Source of the DNA: Patiria pectinifera
Taxonomy: Eukaryota; Echinodermata; Asteroidea; Valvatida; Asterinidae
Assembly: GCA_029964075.1 (NCBI GenBank)
Contig: CM057147.1
Span: 23,829,513 to 23,893,512 of the forward strand
Direction: 5' to 3'
DNA length: 64,000 nucleotides
This document shows positions 1 through 12,100 of this stretch, one piece after another. Positions within the stretch are counted from its first letter, which is position 1. Each line of letters begins with the position of its first letter. The notes under the pieces are model-generated. The model had not been told where the DNA came from and ran no database searches. It was given only the letters and a program-made list of their open reading frames with translations. Both the position numbers and the translations under genes were made by a program.

Positions 1-2287
1 CAGAGTTGTAATAACTCGAGTCCAACTTGAGGCACAATTTTTGGTGACTCGACTCTAGTCCCTCATCAGAAGACTCGACTTGTCTCGACCGAAGGCTGAG
101 TGTGTCCCCCTCTTAAAAAGCAAAACTTTGAGAAAAATATCTATGACGTGGTGCAAAAGTTATGTTCATGCCACTCTGTGAGTACAGTACGGTAATGCAT
201 GGTACATGTCACAGACTCCCATCTTGTGGTTCTGGAATACACAAAATATTCTGGAACCGGACTTTAAAGGGAATGTACAACTTTTGCTTTTGCTGCAATT
301 TTCAGAAATAAATCGATTTGGATGATTAGTATGTTATAGCAAATATTGTAACACTGACTTGTTTCACGTTTTGGTTTCGTAGAAGCTGGAAAAACCAAGA
401 AAACCAATCATATTTTTGTAGTCTGGTTCCCTGACGCCACTTAAGATGAAACGGAGCAATTTATAGACTGGGGGGAATTGTAAGGTCTGAGAATCAGTCT
501 AGCAGGCTTGTAGTCTTCACAGGTGTGTAATCAATAAAATTGCAAAGAAAATGCAGACGAACTAAATATGAAAAATTTGGAGCAATTTTTAAAAAAAAGC
601 CAGTTTTCTCCAACGCTGGTCGGCCGACCAGTGGTTGAAAAATGCAGTTTTTCTTGAATATGTCAGCACACCAGGAGCCCCAACCTTACAGGATGCTTTA
701 GACTGTCATTCCCAAACAAACCAGTAAGATATTTTGTTCTAATTTGATCATTTCGTTTTTTGAAGTTTGCGAATGTTGTATCTTCCCTTTAAACACATTT
801 TTTCCAATTCTTGGTTTCATCAATCATTGGGCGATTCTTGAACGCGGACTAAATTTATGCCCTCCATTTAAAATATATAGTGTTAAAATATGACTTGCAT
901 ATTTTACTCGACTCGACTCGCTCCTGGCCGGTTTCAGCAACACCCCCCCCCCCCTCAAAAGTTCTGGATCCGCCCTTGTGAGAAATCAGACTGATTGTTC
1001 TGAAATCTGAACATTCATATGCTCTTGTTTCCTTTGGTAAAGCATAGAGGAATACTGGTGTTAATATGGGGTCTTCTGTTAAATGACCTGTTTCATATTT
1101 GGCCAACTGTCAGTCAGTTTCTCTACAATGAACTCTTCCATATCTATCATCTCGCTTCTGTTCACATCCAGTCCTGATTCATTCCCTTTCTTTATTTGTC
1201 GGATTGCATATTCAATCTTCTGATTTCATAGCTGGTCTGTTCAGATTCCCTGGCATTGGACTTGTATCTTTAAAAAGTTACTGGATGTACTTCGGCGTCA
1301 CCTGTTCATGCCCCCCCCCCCCCACCCCACGGGATCGCTTAAAACCTTGAATTCTTTCCGGCTGCGCCTTTGGAGATAAACTTTTTGGTTGATAGTTCTG
1401 GGAACTTTGCAGCTCATCTCTTCAGAAACAATGAACTAAGCCTCTGTACTAATGACGTCACACTATCCTAGTTAGCCAGTTGGGGTCCACGGCCCACTGA
1501 GCACCACCATAGGGAAGCACACGCGTAAACATAGTGTGACAGCATTAGTGCGAGGCTTATTCGGCAGGCTAAACTTTTGGAACATTACTACATATGTGAC
1601 TAGGAATGATTTATTCCGTCGCCTGATGACACAGGTGATGCCGAGTCTTAAACGCAGTCGAGGTTTGGAAACCCTTCTAGACTTTATAGAGGGCGCTGTT
1701 CATACTTGACAGAAGTAACTTGATGGTCATTTGTGTCTTTTCTGGTGTAAACTAACTTGCACAGAAAATCTTGTCAATAAAAAAATTAATCGACCTACAT
1801 GTGTAATTTAGTTTGAAAAAGAAAAGAAAAGAAAACAATGTCAATTAGTAAGTATCCGAGCTATACTAGCGACTATTTTGCAGGTGCACAAGTTCACTGA
1901 TTGCGATCAATCAATCAGTCATTCACCTGTTCATTGAACTCATGTGACCTTTAAACCGCGCTATTTGCGCAATGACTCACGAGTTGCTACTGCGCATTTT
2001 ATTTTCACGTTGATTATCAGTAGTGCATGTTGTCAGTGCACCGTACCGAGTGCATGCATAAGCATGCAGATGCACTACTGCCATTACCAGGAAATTGGCG
2101 AATCGCGTAGTGTGTGTACAGTACTACGGGGAATTCAACACGAGGAAACGGAAGAGACGTCTCTTAAAGTCCTTTTCCTTTCGAGAGATTTTCAGTTTAA
2201 CAACATAATGTGAATAGTGGTTGTTTGAGGAATTATGTTATACGCTTCGATTGGCAGATAAGTGTGTCAAAATACGGCAGGATAGGA
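1..2287. other. Upstream region of the SH2B gene
   Basis: No protein-coding gene is recognisable here. The stretch holds GACTC-rich short repeats (near 20-110 and 900-920), an inverted-repeat element at 263-793, poly-C runs (about 940-955 and 1309-1322) and AT-rich sequence. The promoter or a non-coding first exon of the SH2B gene should lie in this stretch. An AP-1-like TGACTCA occurs at about 1973 in slightly more GC-rich sequence, but nothing proves that it is used. No TATA box or transcription start can be called with confidence. Confidence 0.5.
263..793. repeat. Inverted-repeat element, TTTAAAGGGAA family, copy 1
   Basis: The left end reads TTTAAAGGGAATGTACAAC and the right end is its near-complement, finishing TTCCCTTTAAA. 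The interior has no coding frame. It contains AGTCTGGTTCCCTGAC and AAAACCAAGAAAACC motifs. A second copy in inverted order lies at 32007-32515, and a left-half fragment lies at about 42077-42250. This is a non-autonomous DNA element about 0.5 kb long. Its superfamily is not assigned. Confidence 0.75.
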
Positions 2288-3055
2288 ATGAACGGGATCA
2301 TGGAATCACACGACAACGACCGAGTCACCGACATCAACGAGTTCTGCGAAGTGGAGGCGCAGAAAGCCGCGGCGACTTTCGCCCTGGCCTACCACCAGTT
2401 CATCACGGAGAACCCACCCGCAGATGACATGCCCGTGGACGAGAACAGATTCGCACGGCGATTTGCCGATCACTTCATGGACCACTTCGAGACCGAGGTC
2501 CGACGGGCCTACAACACCGTCAGTCCCTCCGATCTGAGGGAAGACCAACAGAACGCCAACACTCACGACGACCCGGCCGGTAGCCCGGCGGCCAGCCCCA
2601 CTGAGTCCGAGAACAACGCGAACGTCAACACCAGGCTCTTATCGTCCGACTCCGGGCCGCGGCCTGGGAACAGAAATGGGACCACAGCCATGTTCAACGG
2701 CGACCCAAACGGTCGCTATTCCAGCAACTCCAGCCTTGACGGCAACCACATCAACTCTGTCAATCAGACTCCTCCTCCGAGAAGCGAAGTCAAACTCCCC
2801 AGGAAATTTTCCTTCAGGAACATGACTGAGAATGTTACCCATGTTATCAATCGTTTCCGAAAAGCTCACCAAACCACCGGTCAGCACAACCGGGAACGTG
2901 GGATCCGGTATGCCCCAGAAGACATTGTCAGAGAGGGAATTGTGAATTTGCTAACGGGGGAAGATCATCAATGTAAACAAAAGTGGGAGCGAAGTCGACT
3001 GGTTCTGGTCAAACGACTCGAGGGCCACATGCTGGATTTTTATGCGCCGCCCAAG
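2288..3055 (+). CDS. SH2B: SH2B exon 1: start, dimerisation domain, start of PH domain
   Basis: The exon encodes 256 residues from the ATG at 2288 (MNGIMES...). Vertebrate SH2B1 also begins MNG, which supports this start. The open frame extends back to 2210 with unrelated sequence, and a second ATG lies at 2300. Residues about 15-75 match the SH2B dimerisation domain. Its spaced aromatic residues F19, F31, F38, F55, F59, F63 and F67 form the phenylalanine zipper. A Ser/Asn/Pro-rich stretch follows, then the basic motif [10 protein letters not shown] (compare KLKKRFSLRS in SH2B1). From about residue 210 the PH domain starts, with the [12 protein letters not shown] and MLDFYAPPK strands. The donor is AAG|gtaggt, phase 0, at the same place as in vertebrates (PPK). 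Confidence 0.95.
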
Positions 3056-6000
3056 GTAGGTACATGTACTGTCCAAATATTGAGCAACTTCATTTGTCAT
3101 GTTCATCTGGTTTTCAATGCAATTTGAACATTTTAATTTTGGCATTGCTGAAACATGTAAATAATATATAATAAGACACCGCATTAGTTGGATATGTGTA
3201 CAACTGTTAAGTCTCACTCTCACTGTCCGAGTAACTTGGACCCTACAAATCGGGTCTGGCGCATGTCGCAATGTTAAAAAAGGCGATTTGTAGGGTCCAA
3301 GTTTATACTCGGACTATACAACTACATGTATGTGGTGGGGACCAAGTACTGAACATTCTCAGATCCAAGTTGTTTTTAACATATACATTGTATTTGTGAT
3401 GACTGACCATAATTTACTTTTTAAAAAAATACATGTCCTTTGTTTGTGGTGTTGCTTCATGTGACAAATTCATGTATTGAATTGAGTAAACCCCAAGTAA
3501 ACATATCTGTTAATGTGCAAGCTTTTAGTTTTAGTTTTAATCGCAAGATAAATTCCGGCAGGTGTAAGTGACAGTTCTATGACCTGTGGGACTTGGATTC
3601 AACCTTGACCTTCTTGGGTTGCAAAATCCACTAACATCCTACAGTCCAGCTCCAGATAGTTCTGTATTTACTCAGTGATAAGACATCATGTCATATCACA
3701 TTTGCATTAATCCTGCGTTACTTGTACGCACACTTGATCGGATTCAGAAAAGGGATTTATGACCGAAAACTAATCTGGTTGCGTGACTCGCACTTCCTGT
3801 AATAACTTTGTGATCCTCAAGCTGGTATTATTCACAAATTATATTTCACAATCTTGGCATTCGTTGTATTACTCTCTCTACAAAAAACTTTATCATGCGT
3901 AATGAATCCCTCATCCCTATGACCCTGTCTCCATAAGTCTCTCAAACAAAAGACCTTCTGTTTTCAAAATAAGATAGCGTTAAAGGTTTTCATCATTTCA
4001 TAAGTACGCTGAACCCACCTAAGAAACTTAAGGTCTTTTCACACTGTCCCCTACCTGTGTTGAAAAAAAAGCACAGGTCCATCGAAAACTGGTAGGCAAG
4101 GAGAAGTGTTCACACTTTTAACCATGACAGCATGCGTTCATGGGTCAGCTGTAGGTTTTAGATTTTCTACCCAGGTGGAGCCTCTGTACCCTGGTCCTGA
4201 GCAGGGTTGGAGGCTACCCGTGTAGAGTGCTGGACCCAGGTAGAAACTGTGTTACGATTCTTGATAGAGAGAAAGGGGTTCCCGAAATCTTCGTGCTGGA
4301 CCCAGAGGCCAGACAGTGTGAAGGCCTTAAAGAGGGCAGTGCGCACTCTGGTAATGACTTGACCTTTTCCCAGTTGATCATAACCCATTTTATTGGAGTG
4401 ATTTTTGACAAAACATTGTGACATCACCATCTTACAGCACTTTTCAATTCTGTCAGATTCAGCAGGCATCAAGTGCATGAAGTGATGCTACCATTAGATT
4501 ATGTTGGATTCAGCGTGCCGTATAGATTTCATTGTACCAGTAGCTGTTGTTGGGTTATGTTGGATTCAGCAATTTTATTGTACCGGTAGCTGTTGTTAGG
4601 ATATGTTGGAATCAGCCAGCATCAAACTTTGCTGTTGTCGAGTTCTTTTGGATTCAGCAGGCTTCACACTTTGCTGTTGGCTCCAGCAGGCTACAACCGG
4701 ATCCAGCACACATCATAGATCTCAATCTCATTGTGCAGTAGCCCCCTCCCCCATGAAAAAATGTCTTGCTATGCCAGTGTACAGCACCACTGAGTTTCTG
4801 TTCAAAGGTCGGGATGTCAGAGTCCAGTTTGTGGCAGAATTGACCAGAGATTTAGAGCAAAATTTAAATCATTTAAGCATTGAGAAAGACACATTTCTCA
4901 GGAAAATATTTTCAAATGAATAAATTTATCAGGGTTTGCTCTTCTTTAGTGTAATGACATTGGTGAAATACTTCCACCTAACAGTAGGCCTACACCGATT
5001 GCAATGTGACATACCTTACCCATATCCAGGTATGAGATGCCTCTGCCTGTGTCCTTTTTATGGTCCACTAGGCAAGGCTTGGTCCAGACAGTGATTAAAA
5101 GTTGAAAGCTTCATATTTTGACTGTTCTCAAGGCCTGTTAGTGTTATCATGACATAACCAGGCTGGAGAAAAGATAACAAGACACTTTTTGGAGGCCCCT
5201 GGATGAGTACAATGCTGAGGAACACTGGGTCCGTCTAGACATGCTAAATCTTTATTATGATGGCTGTCAAAAGTGTCAATAAATGCCCACTTCAGAACCA
5301 AAAGGAAAGAATTGTGGTGCCTTTGTAAATAATGCAAACTTGTGTTACCAATTTAATATGCTGCAACTTCATCAAGATTGTAAGATTGAATTAGTACGAT
5401 TGGTACAGCGTGAAGAAGTTTCTTTCGTCGTACTGCCTCACTCTAGAATTTTCCACAATTCTTCATTTCCCCATTTTGTATTTTCCCACCATCCACGTGC
5501 ATGTGATGCTTCATTCCTCCATCTTTCTTTTTTAACCGTATTTTTTTGCTGAAAGTTTGATGAAATCTTCCTCCATCTTTCTTTTTTAACTGTATTTTTT
5601 TGCTGAAAGTTTGATGAAATATGGAACATTGAACTGTGGAATGTTATTGGAATATTGGTGCAGTGGCGAAGAAATTCCACAAGTTTCTTCCTGCTTACTG
5701 CCTCACTTTAGAATTCCTTGCCGGGATTCTGCATGCCCCTGTCGTATCGTGTTACTGAGGTTCCTTCTTTGTTTTTGTTTTTTAGCTGCAGTTTGTTTGA
5801 AAGTTTGATGAAAGTTTGATTTTCTAGTGACCTTGCCTACATCCTCTGTTCGAATCCACTCTCTGTGGTTTGTGTCCTCTTGTTTCGTCAACCTCTTCCA
5901 TCCTCTTCAGCATTTATTGCCCAATGAAACTAATGTGTTCTGTGGCCGAACTTAGACTTGGTGACATGCCAAGTTTAACTGCAAAATTGGTTATGATTGA

Positions 6001-6135
6001 GATGTGCCATTGAGATGTGAATTGCAGTTGAGAGTGATACAAACGAAGACACTCAAAAAATAAAATCCATGCACATTACCCTAAGACTGATAAATAAAAA
6101 TAAATAACTGGTCTCTGGTCAGACCAAATTTGACG

Positions 6136-6179
<44 letters not shown>

Positions 6180-9100
6180 CTTTTTTCAAGCTTGGACAGA
6201 CCAGACCAGGTGGGTTTGCTTTTTTTTTTTTTGTGTGTACATTGTCCTCATTCCATCCTCCATAATGGTGCTTGGTTTCATCTGGATCATCTGCCTTGGT
6301 TTTCTCACATTCCTCTTCTTAAAAAAAAAAAAAAAGGAGAGGGCAAGAGGGCGCTGTTGGAGCTACCGCGGAACATTTTAGAAGAAAAAAAAAGATTGAC
6401 GCGCATGATTAAAATCGACGCGCGCGCTGACCAGAGACCGACTTATTATTTTTTTTGGCCTTACTCCCCAACTAGATTATCAGTCCCATCTACAGTTCGG
6501 ACGGTCCCAACTTTTATACGGACCATTTCAAGTGTTACGTCTCCAACACTTAAGTTGGGATGGTCCGAACCTAAGTTGGGACCGTGGTCTTGTTGGGACT
6601 TCACAAGACCACCGCGTGTTATTAATGCAAGCTTGGAGTCGAACTTGCAAGTGTGGAAACAAGTGACGGATGTGTTGCAGTAGCTTCTCCAAGTTAACTC
6701 AGGTAAAGGGAAATGGGTTTAAAACCACAAGTTACTTTACATCCTCAAGATTTACGATGAGTAATGTCAAATGTCAACCAGTTGTGGATTTACAGCTTGG
6801 GTTTTTAAACATTTGACAGGGTGATGAAAAGCTTATCTAGCCATCGACAAATGCCCATTTTGGACAGAATCTACTTTGAGATTGTCTGCTTTTCTGTCAT
6901 TCGTCGAAATAAACGATGTTGGACTGGAGTTGCAATAAGTTAAATAAATGATTGTGTTAAGACCTCAAATAAATTTTCAGTTTTTTTGGACACAAATGGA
7001 CAGTACTTTAAACATAATTTGGCATGTAAATTACTGAATCTTTCCCTCTGTCTGGCTGACATTATTTCCAGAATCCAGATTTGTCAGTGTCTTGAGATAG
7101 ACAGTATGCGTGTTTATGGTGTAAATCGAGGACACAAACGTGCAACATCATCGAGGAAGTGAGGACAGGGACCAAATCGAGGACGACCTCGATTAGAAAA
7201 CGTGTACAAAACCAATGAGAGCGGTTGCAAAAAAAATTAGTGTATATAAACAAAGGGAAAGGGAAGAGGAACAATAGAAAATCCTCAATTTACACCATAA
7301 ACAAACCTGTGTGTTACTTGTATGTGTGTGATGTACTGTAATTCCTCCTCTGTCCCGTTCCCTGGGTTGGGTCTGTTGTGGCTGCCCAGGTCATGCCATA
7401 AGATCTAATCAAATTGTCACAGGGCTAACCTGGGTTGACCCAGAAAACCTAATTGAACGCATCCCAAGAGTGTCCAGTTTGTATGCATAATGATTTTCAC
7501 ACTCTGCCTGTGAAAAACTCTGATAATGCGATCCAAGTACTCACTGACAGGGTTGCATCAAATTCTTGGGGAAAGCACGGTCGGTACATGTACCGTACGG
7601 TAGCTCTACGTACAGAACGCTATGGGTCATTCCACCGGGTTGGGAAGCAGTGCATGTTACCTCCATATACAGTTAGTCTCTGCATCAAAAAAAAAATTAA
7701 TACACAAACATAACAAATATAAAACGGTGATTGCTGTGCATTTATGCGCACAATAAATGGGACTGATGTTTCTCTTAATACAAAATTCTGATATAACAAA
7801 CAATTTGGCTAGGTCCGAACGAGTTTGTTATAACGAGACTCGACTGTATTTGGTTACATTATAATTAAAAGTGTCAATGCACTCTGAACAATTGCTCAAC
7901 ATAATATGTGTCTTAGGGTGTTTCAATACTTGAGAAAGTTTGAAATCATTTGAAAGTACTTTGACAAAAATATGAGCAAAAATGTATTAATTCGGACGTA
8001 ACATTGACACCGCGTACAGAACGCTATACATGTACATGTAGCTTCACATACAGTACAGTTGATGCTACCATACATGTACATTGATCCTGCAATGTCCTGC
8101 AAGACATCTGTGTAGGCCCACATAAAAAGTCACATATTCCCCTGTGTGCACATAAATTTACATGTCAGGCCAAAAAAAATTGATAGTTCTGCTTCCGGTT
8201 ACCCTACCTACCCTATTTTGACAGCCCCTACCCTAATTTTTTTTGTGGGGGGGGGAATGAGGGAAAAAACCTGAAACCCATCAACTACTACCTTTTACCC
8301 GTTACTACACGCAGACACTTCCATATGATCATACACACAAAAATTGCTAAATAAATTCCCTACCTTCATGTACATGTTGTAGGGCCTACCCTATAGTTTT
8401 CAAATGCTGGATGTAATTGTAATCGGAAGCAAAAATATATATTTTTTGTCCTAAGGTACCGGTAGGTATAGATTTTTTTTAGAAACTTGTCACATTGCTC
8501 TCATCATTAAAATCTTGGTGGAGCACAGTGATTTCTATTTTTACACCAAATTCAGAAGGGGGTTGGGCAGTACACTGTAGCTGTATGTATGGAAACATGA
8601 AGGCCAGATAATCTTTTTCGAAAATGTCCTGCTTGCTGACACAACTTCTGGCTAATTTTGTATTTAAAAGAAAAGGAGAGAAAAAGCAGAATATATCTTG
8701 TTAATTTAGGTGATGATTCAATGCGCTCAAAAACAATTGACCAAATACAGTGTAAAGTTCCAAAAATCTTGGCTTGAAAAAGCCACCACCACAAATGGGG
8801 CACTTCCTTGAAAAGGATGTGTTATCTGAAAATGGAACCATGTTCACAATGTACTGTATTGATTTAGTTGGAAAAGGGGAATACCGTACTTTTTGGCATT
8901 GCAGAAAAGCAAACAAAATGTTCCCCATTAGATATGATTGCATACAGTTTCATAAACGGGGCGTAATCTTCAGGAAGTGCAGTGAAATTTGAACCAGGTC
9001 ACATTAGTCACATGTATTTGTACTACATGCACAAATGGCCTGAGCCTCGAATGAGACATGAATACATCAGTGCCTGATCACTACATGAATGTACCGGTAC

Positions 9101-12100
9101 ATGTACAATATGTAGGCTGTACTAGTTTAGGATTAGTCGCCACTCGTCTTTGGCGACTACTATTTGTAGTTGTACCTCCATTTTTTTAATACCGTACCGG
9201 TAGTTGGCTGGTCGAGGTGATGTGACTACATGTACATGTAGCTGCTGGGACTAGCTCGTTGGGACTTTCATGGAAGAATGATGTACACATGTACATCTCC
9301 ATGCATTCATGTACTTCATTCATTTTGGAATTTCCATAATGTTCAATTGAATGAACGTTTCAGCAAACAAAAGTGCTCCGTAATCCATACATGTACGTGT
9401 ATAGATGTAGAGCAAAATGTAGTGCTCCCTTAATCAGAATAATTTCACAAAATCTAAACATTGCAAACTTTTATTGATCACACGACTAACCGACTAGTGA
9501 ATTTTACTAACACGATATATTTGTATTGTATGCATAGTTTACCCAGATGAAACTTGCTTATTGCTAAATATGTATTATAAGCACAGTTTACTGTTCGTAT
9601 TGGGAAAATATTTTGGGTGGTTTTTTTTGGCCAAACTTAAGTCTATTTTTGCAAAGGATTAAATTTATATACCAAAATTAAATTTTCATCAAGGCCGTGT
9701 TTAAATTATCTGTTAATTCTTTTTTGGCTGCTTGGGAAAAAATAGTAAACTAAAAACCTGGGTACATACATGTACAGTACGTGTGCATAAATTAGGATGC
9801 TGTCTGCCCCACAACATCTCCCTTTATTAGATTTGTATCTGGTTATTCTAATTGAATATGTCGCTGCCAATTAGACTGTACATCAAGCCTGGCTACGTCT
9901 GTTGACAGACTGTATGGCCGTGATTGGAGAACTGGTAGACGGACCGTGGAGTGCCCTGTCAATTTTACCTAACAAAGATTACTTCGACGTAACATTTCTT
10001 TCTAATGACATAGATTACTGTGTAAATATTTTTCCCCCCAAGGCACAGTTGGTTAATGAGGTTTATGGTAAATTAGATTTGAAATAGTCCTAAAATTAAA
10101 CTCTTGTCTATATTTTGTACAAAAAAACAATTTATTATTGGCACTTGACTCTAATTTTACATTTCATTCTAAGATGTAAACCCTTTCCTTTCCTCTTTGC
10201 TTTCTTTTTAGAATTTAAATATCAAACACACAAGTATGTTAAACTACCTTAATTTGTATTTTGTTTTTCAAATACATGGCTAAAAATATTAATTACAACT
10301 GTTCATTTCTGAACCCTAGTACTTGTACAGAAACTATACAATAGGAATAGAATAGAATAGAACATAGAATAGGCTTGCGGTATTTTATTTTAAGAGTCCA
10401 TGGTACCGGTATATCTACATGTACAATGTATGTACAGGTACCAGGCTGTCACAAACATACATGTATCTTGGTACATGTACATTCGGTATCATCACATATT
10501 TTCTAGGGAAACTGCAAACAGGCAGGATGGGCAGGGGTGCGTTTTTGGCGGTCATAACCAAGAATTGGTTCGGTGGTTTCTCTTTGGTTAATTGTTTTTG
10601 GGATTTGAGTACTACGTACATGATCACGTGTAATTCTAACCCAATTAAAATTGCTGAAGAAATTCACCGACAAGAAACCACCGAACCAATTCTTGGTTAT
10701 GACCGCCAAAACGCACCCCAGAACTAAAGGCCATATACTGGATGACTACATGTACGGTAGTAAGCACAATTTTTATCTTATCCGGATACCATGACCACAA
10801 GGACCAAATCTGGATACCATGACCGCATGACCATATAGTGTGATTGTACAGATCTGACCAAGTTTCTGTCGCCTTTTTTAAAACTGTCCACTCAAGAGGG
10901 AAAAATCACTGAACTGTAATTCCACGCCGAGGTTAATTTTCAGTATTTCCGTATTATGAGATCATTCGATATTGTGCGGTATCAAAAAATAATTGTCACT
11001 ACATTGTACGTGGTAGAAATATAGTCCAAGCAGAGAAAATGATATTCATTATTTTTTCAATACAGTGCACAACGATTTAACATGGATTTTTATAATATCC
11101 CGTATTTAGGTCAGAATTTGTTGTGGTACAACATGTACGTGCAGAAATTCATGGCACACTCATCCACATCCATGTAAATGAAGTAGTAAGACTGTTATTT
11201 GGGCCAAGCGTCACTCAACTTCACTGACAGATTGCCAGCTGTTTGCGCCAAAGCCTAAATATTTGGAGATTATCTTAGACTAAATAAAACGTTCATGTCC
11301 ATGTATCTGCTGGGAATTTTGAGGTCAAACAATTCGGCAAGGTCTTTTTATTGTTTAGTTCTGCATATATAGACTTAACAATGCTCCCAATCTTAAAAGA
11401 TGATTTTGGTTCAATTCTTTATTCTGGTTTTGCAATATGAGGGTGTTTACGATAACATGAGGGTGTTTACTATAACACCAACAAAACTGCCACCGCTCAC
11501 ACTGCAAAGCTATCTCACATTTTCTAACTCTAGATGTGCATACCTTGCCAAAAATCGCTATGAGCATTGCTTCTTTCGATCATTTGATACCGGTGGCCCA
11601 ATTCTGATAGCCTAACATGGTGATAAGAAGATCACTACAACTCATCTTAGTTAAATTCCCCTTTAAAAAAAAACTAGTCTTCCTAAAATTTCAAGCAAAA
11701 ACCCTCGCAGGTTTGCTATGGTACAGACAAGCAAAAAACCTTACAAGACATGAATATTATCCCTGCATTACAATTTAAATGCAGGTTTGCTATCTATTAC
11801 ATGTACATGTAGTATACACGTACATGTACACGTATGTACATGTACGTATAGTATACGTGTGTACAATGTACATGCGTCTACTTGGATTTAATTAATAACA
11901 TTTTTTACACATAACACAGTGATTTCTGGGAATGGCCAAGACCTCTGAAAAGTGCAGAATATAAAACTCGAATCCGCAAATAGCCTCAGAGATAAAACAC
12001 TATAAAGCGGACACTCCATTTCACGCTTATCAGTGCAGTGTCATCTGTTTTCATCCCCCCGTCAAGATATCATCATTGCACCGATGGTGTCTTTGTGTCA

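Noticed and set aside
2210..2287. Start of the SH2B protein at the 5'-most start of the open frame
   Set aside because: The extra 26 residues show no resemblance to SH2B N-termini, and the MNG start at 2288 agrees with vertebrate SH2B1. The upstream part is better read as 5' UTR.
6130..6683. Phe-rich frame and the 163-codon frame near 6192
   Set aside because: They cross the poly-T tract and the Harbinger-like MITE; their length comes from low complexity and repeat sequence.
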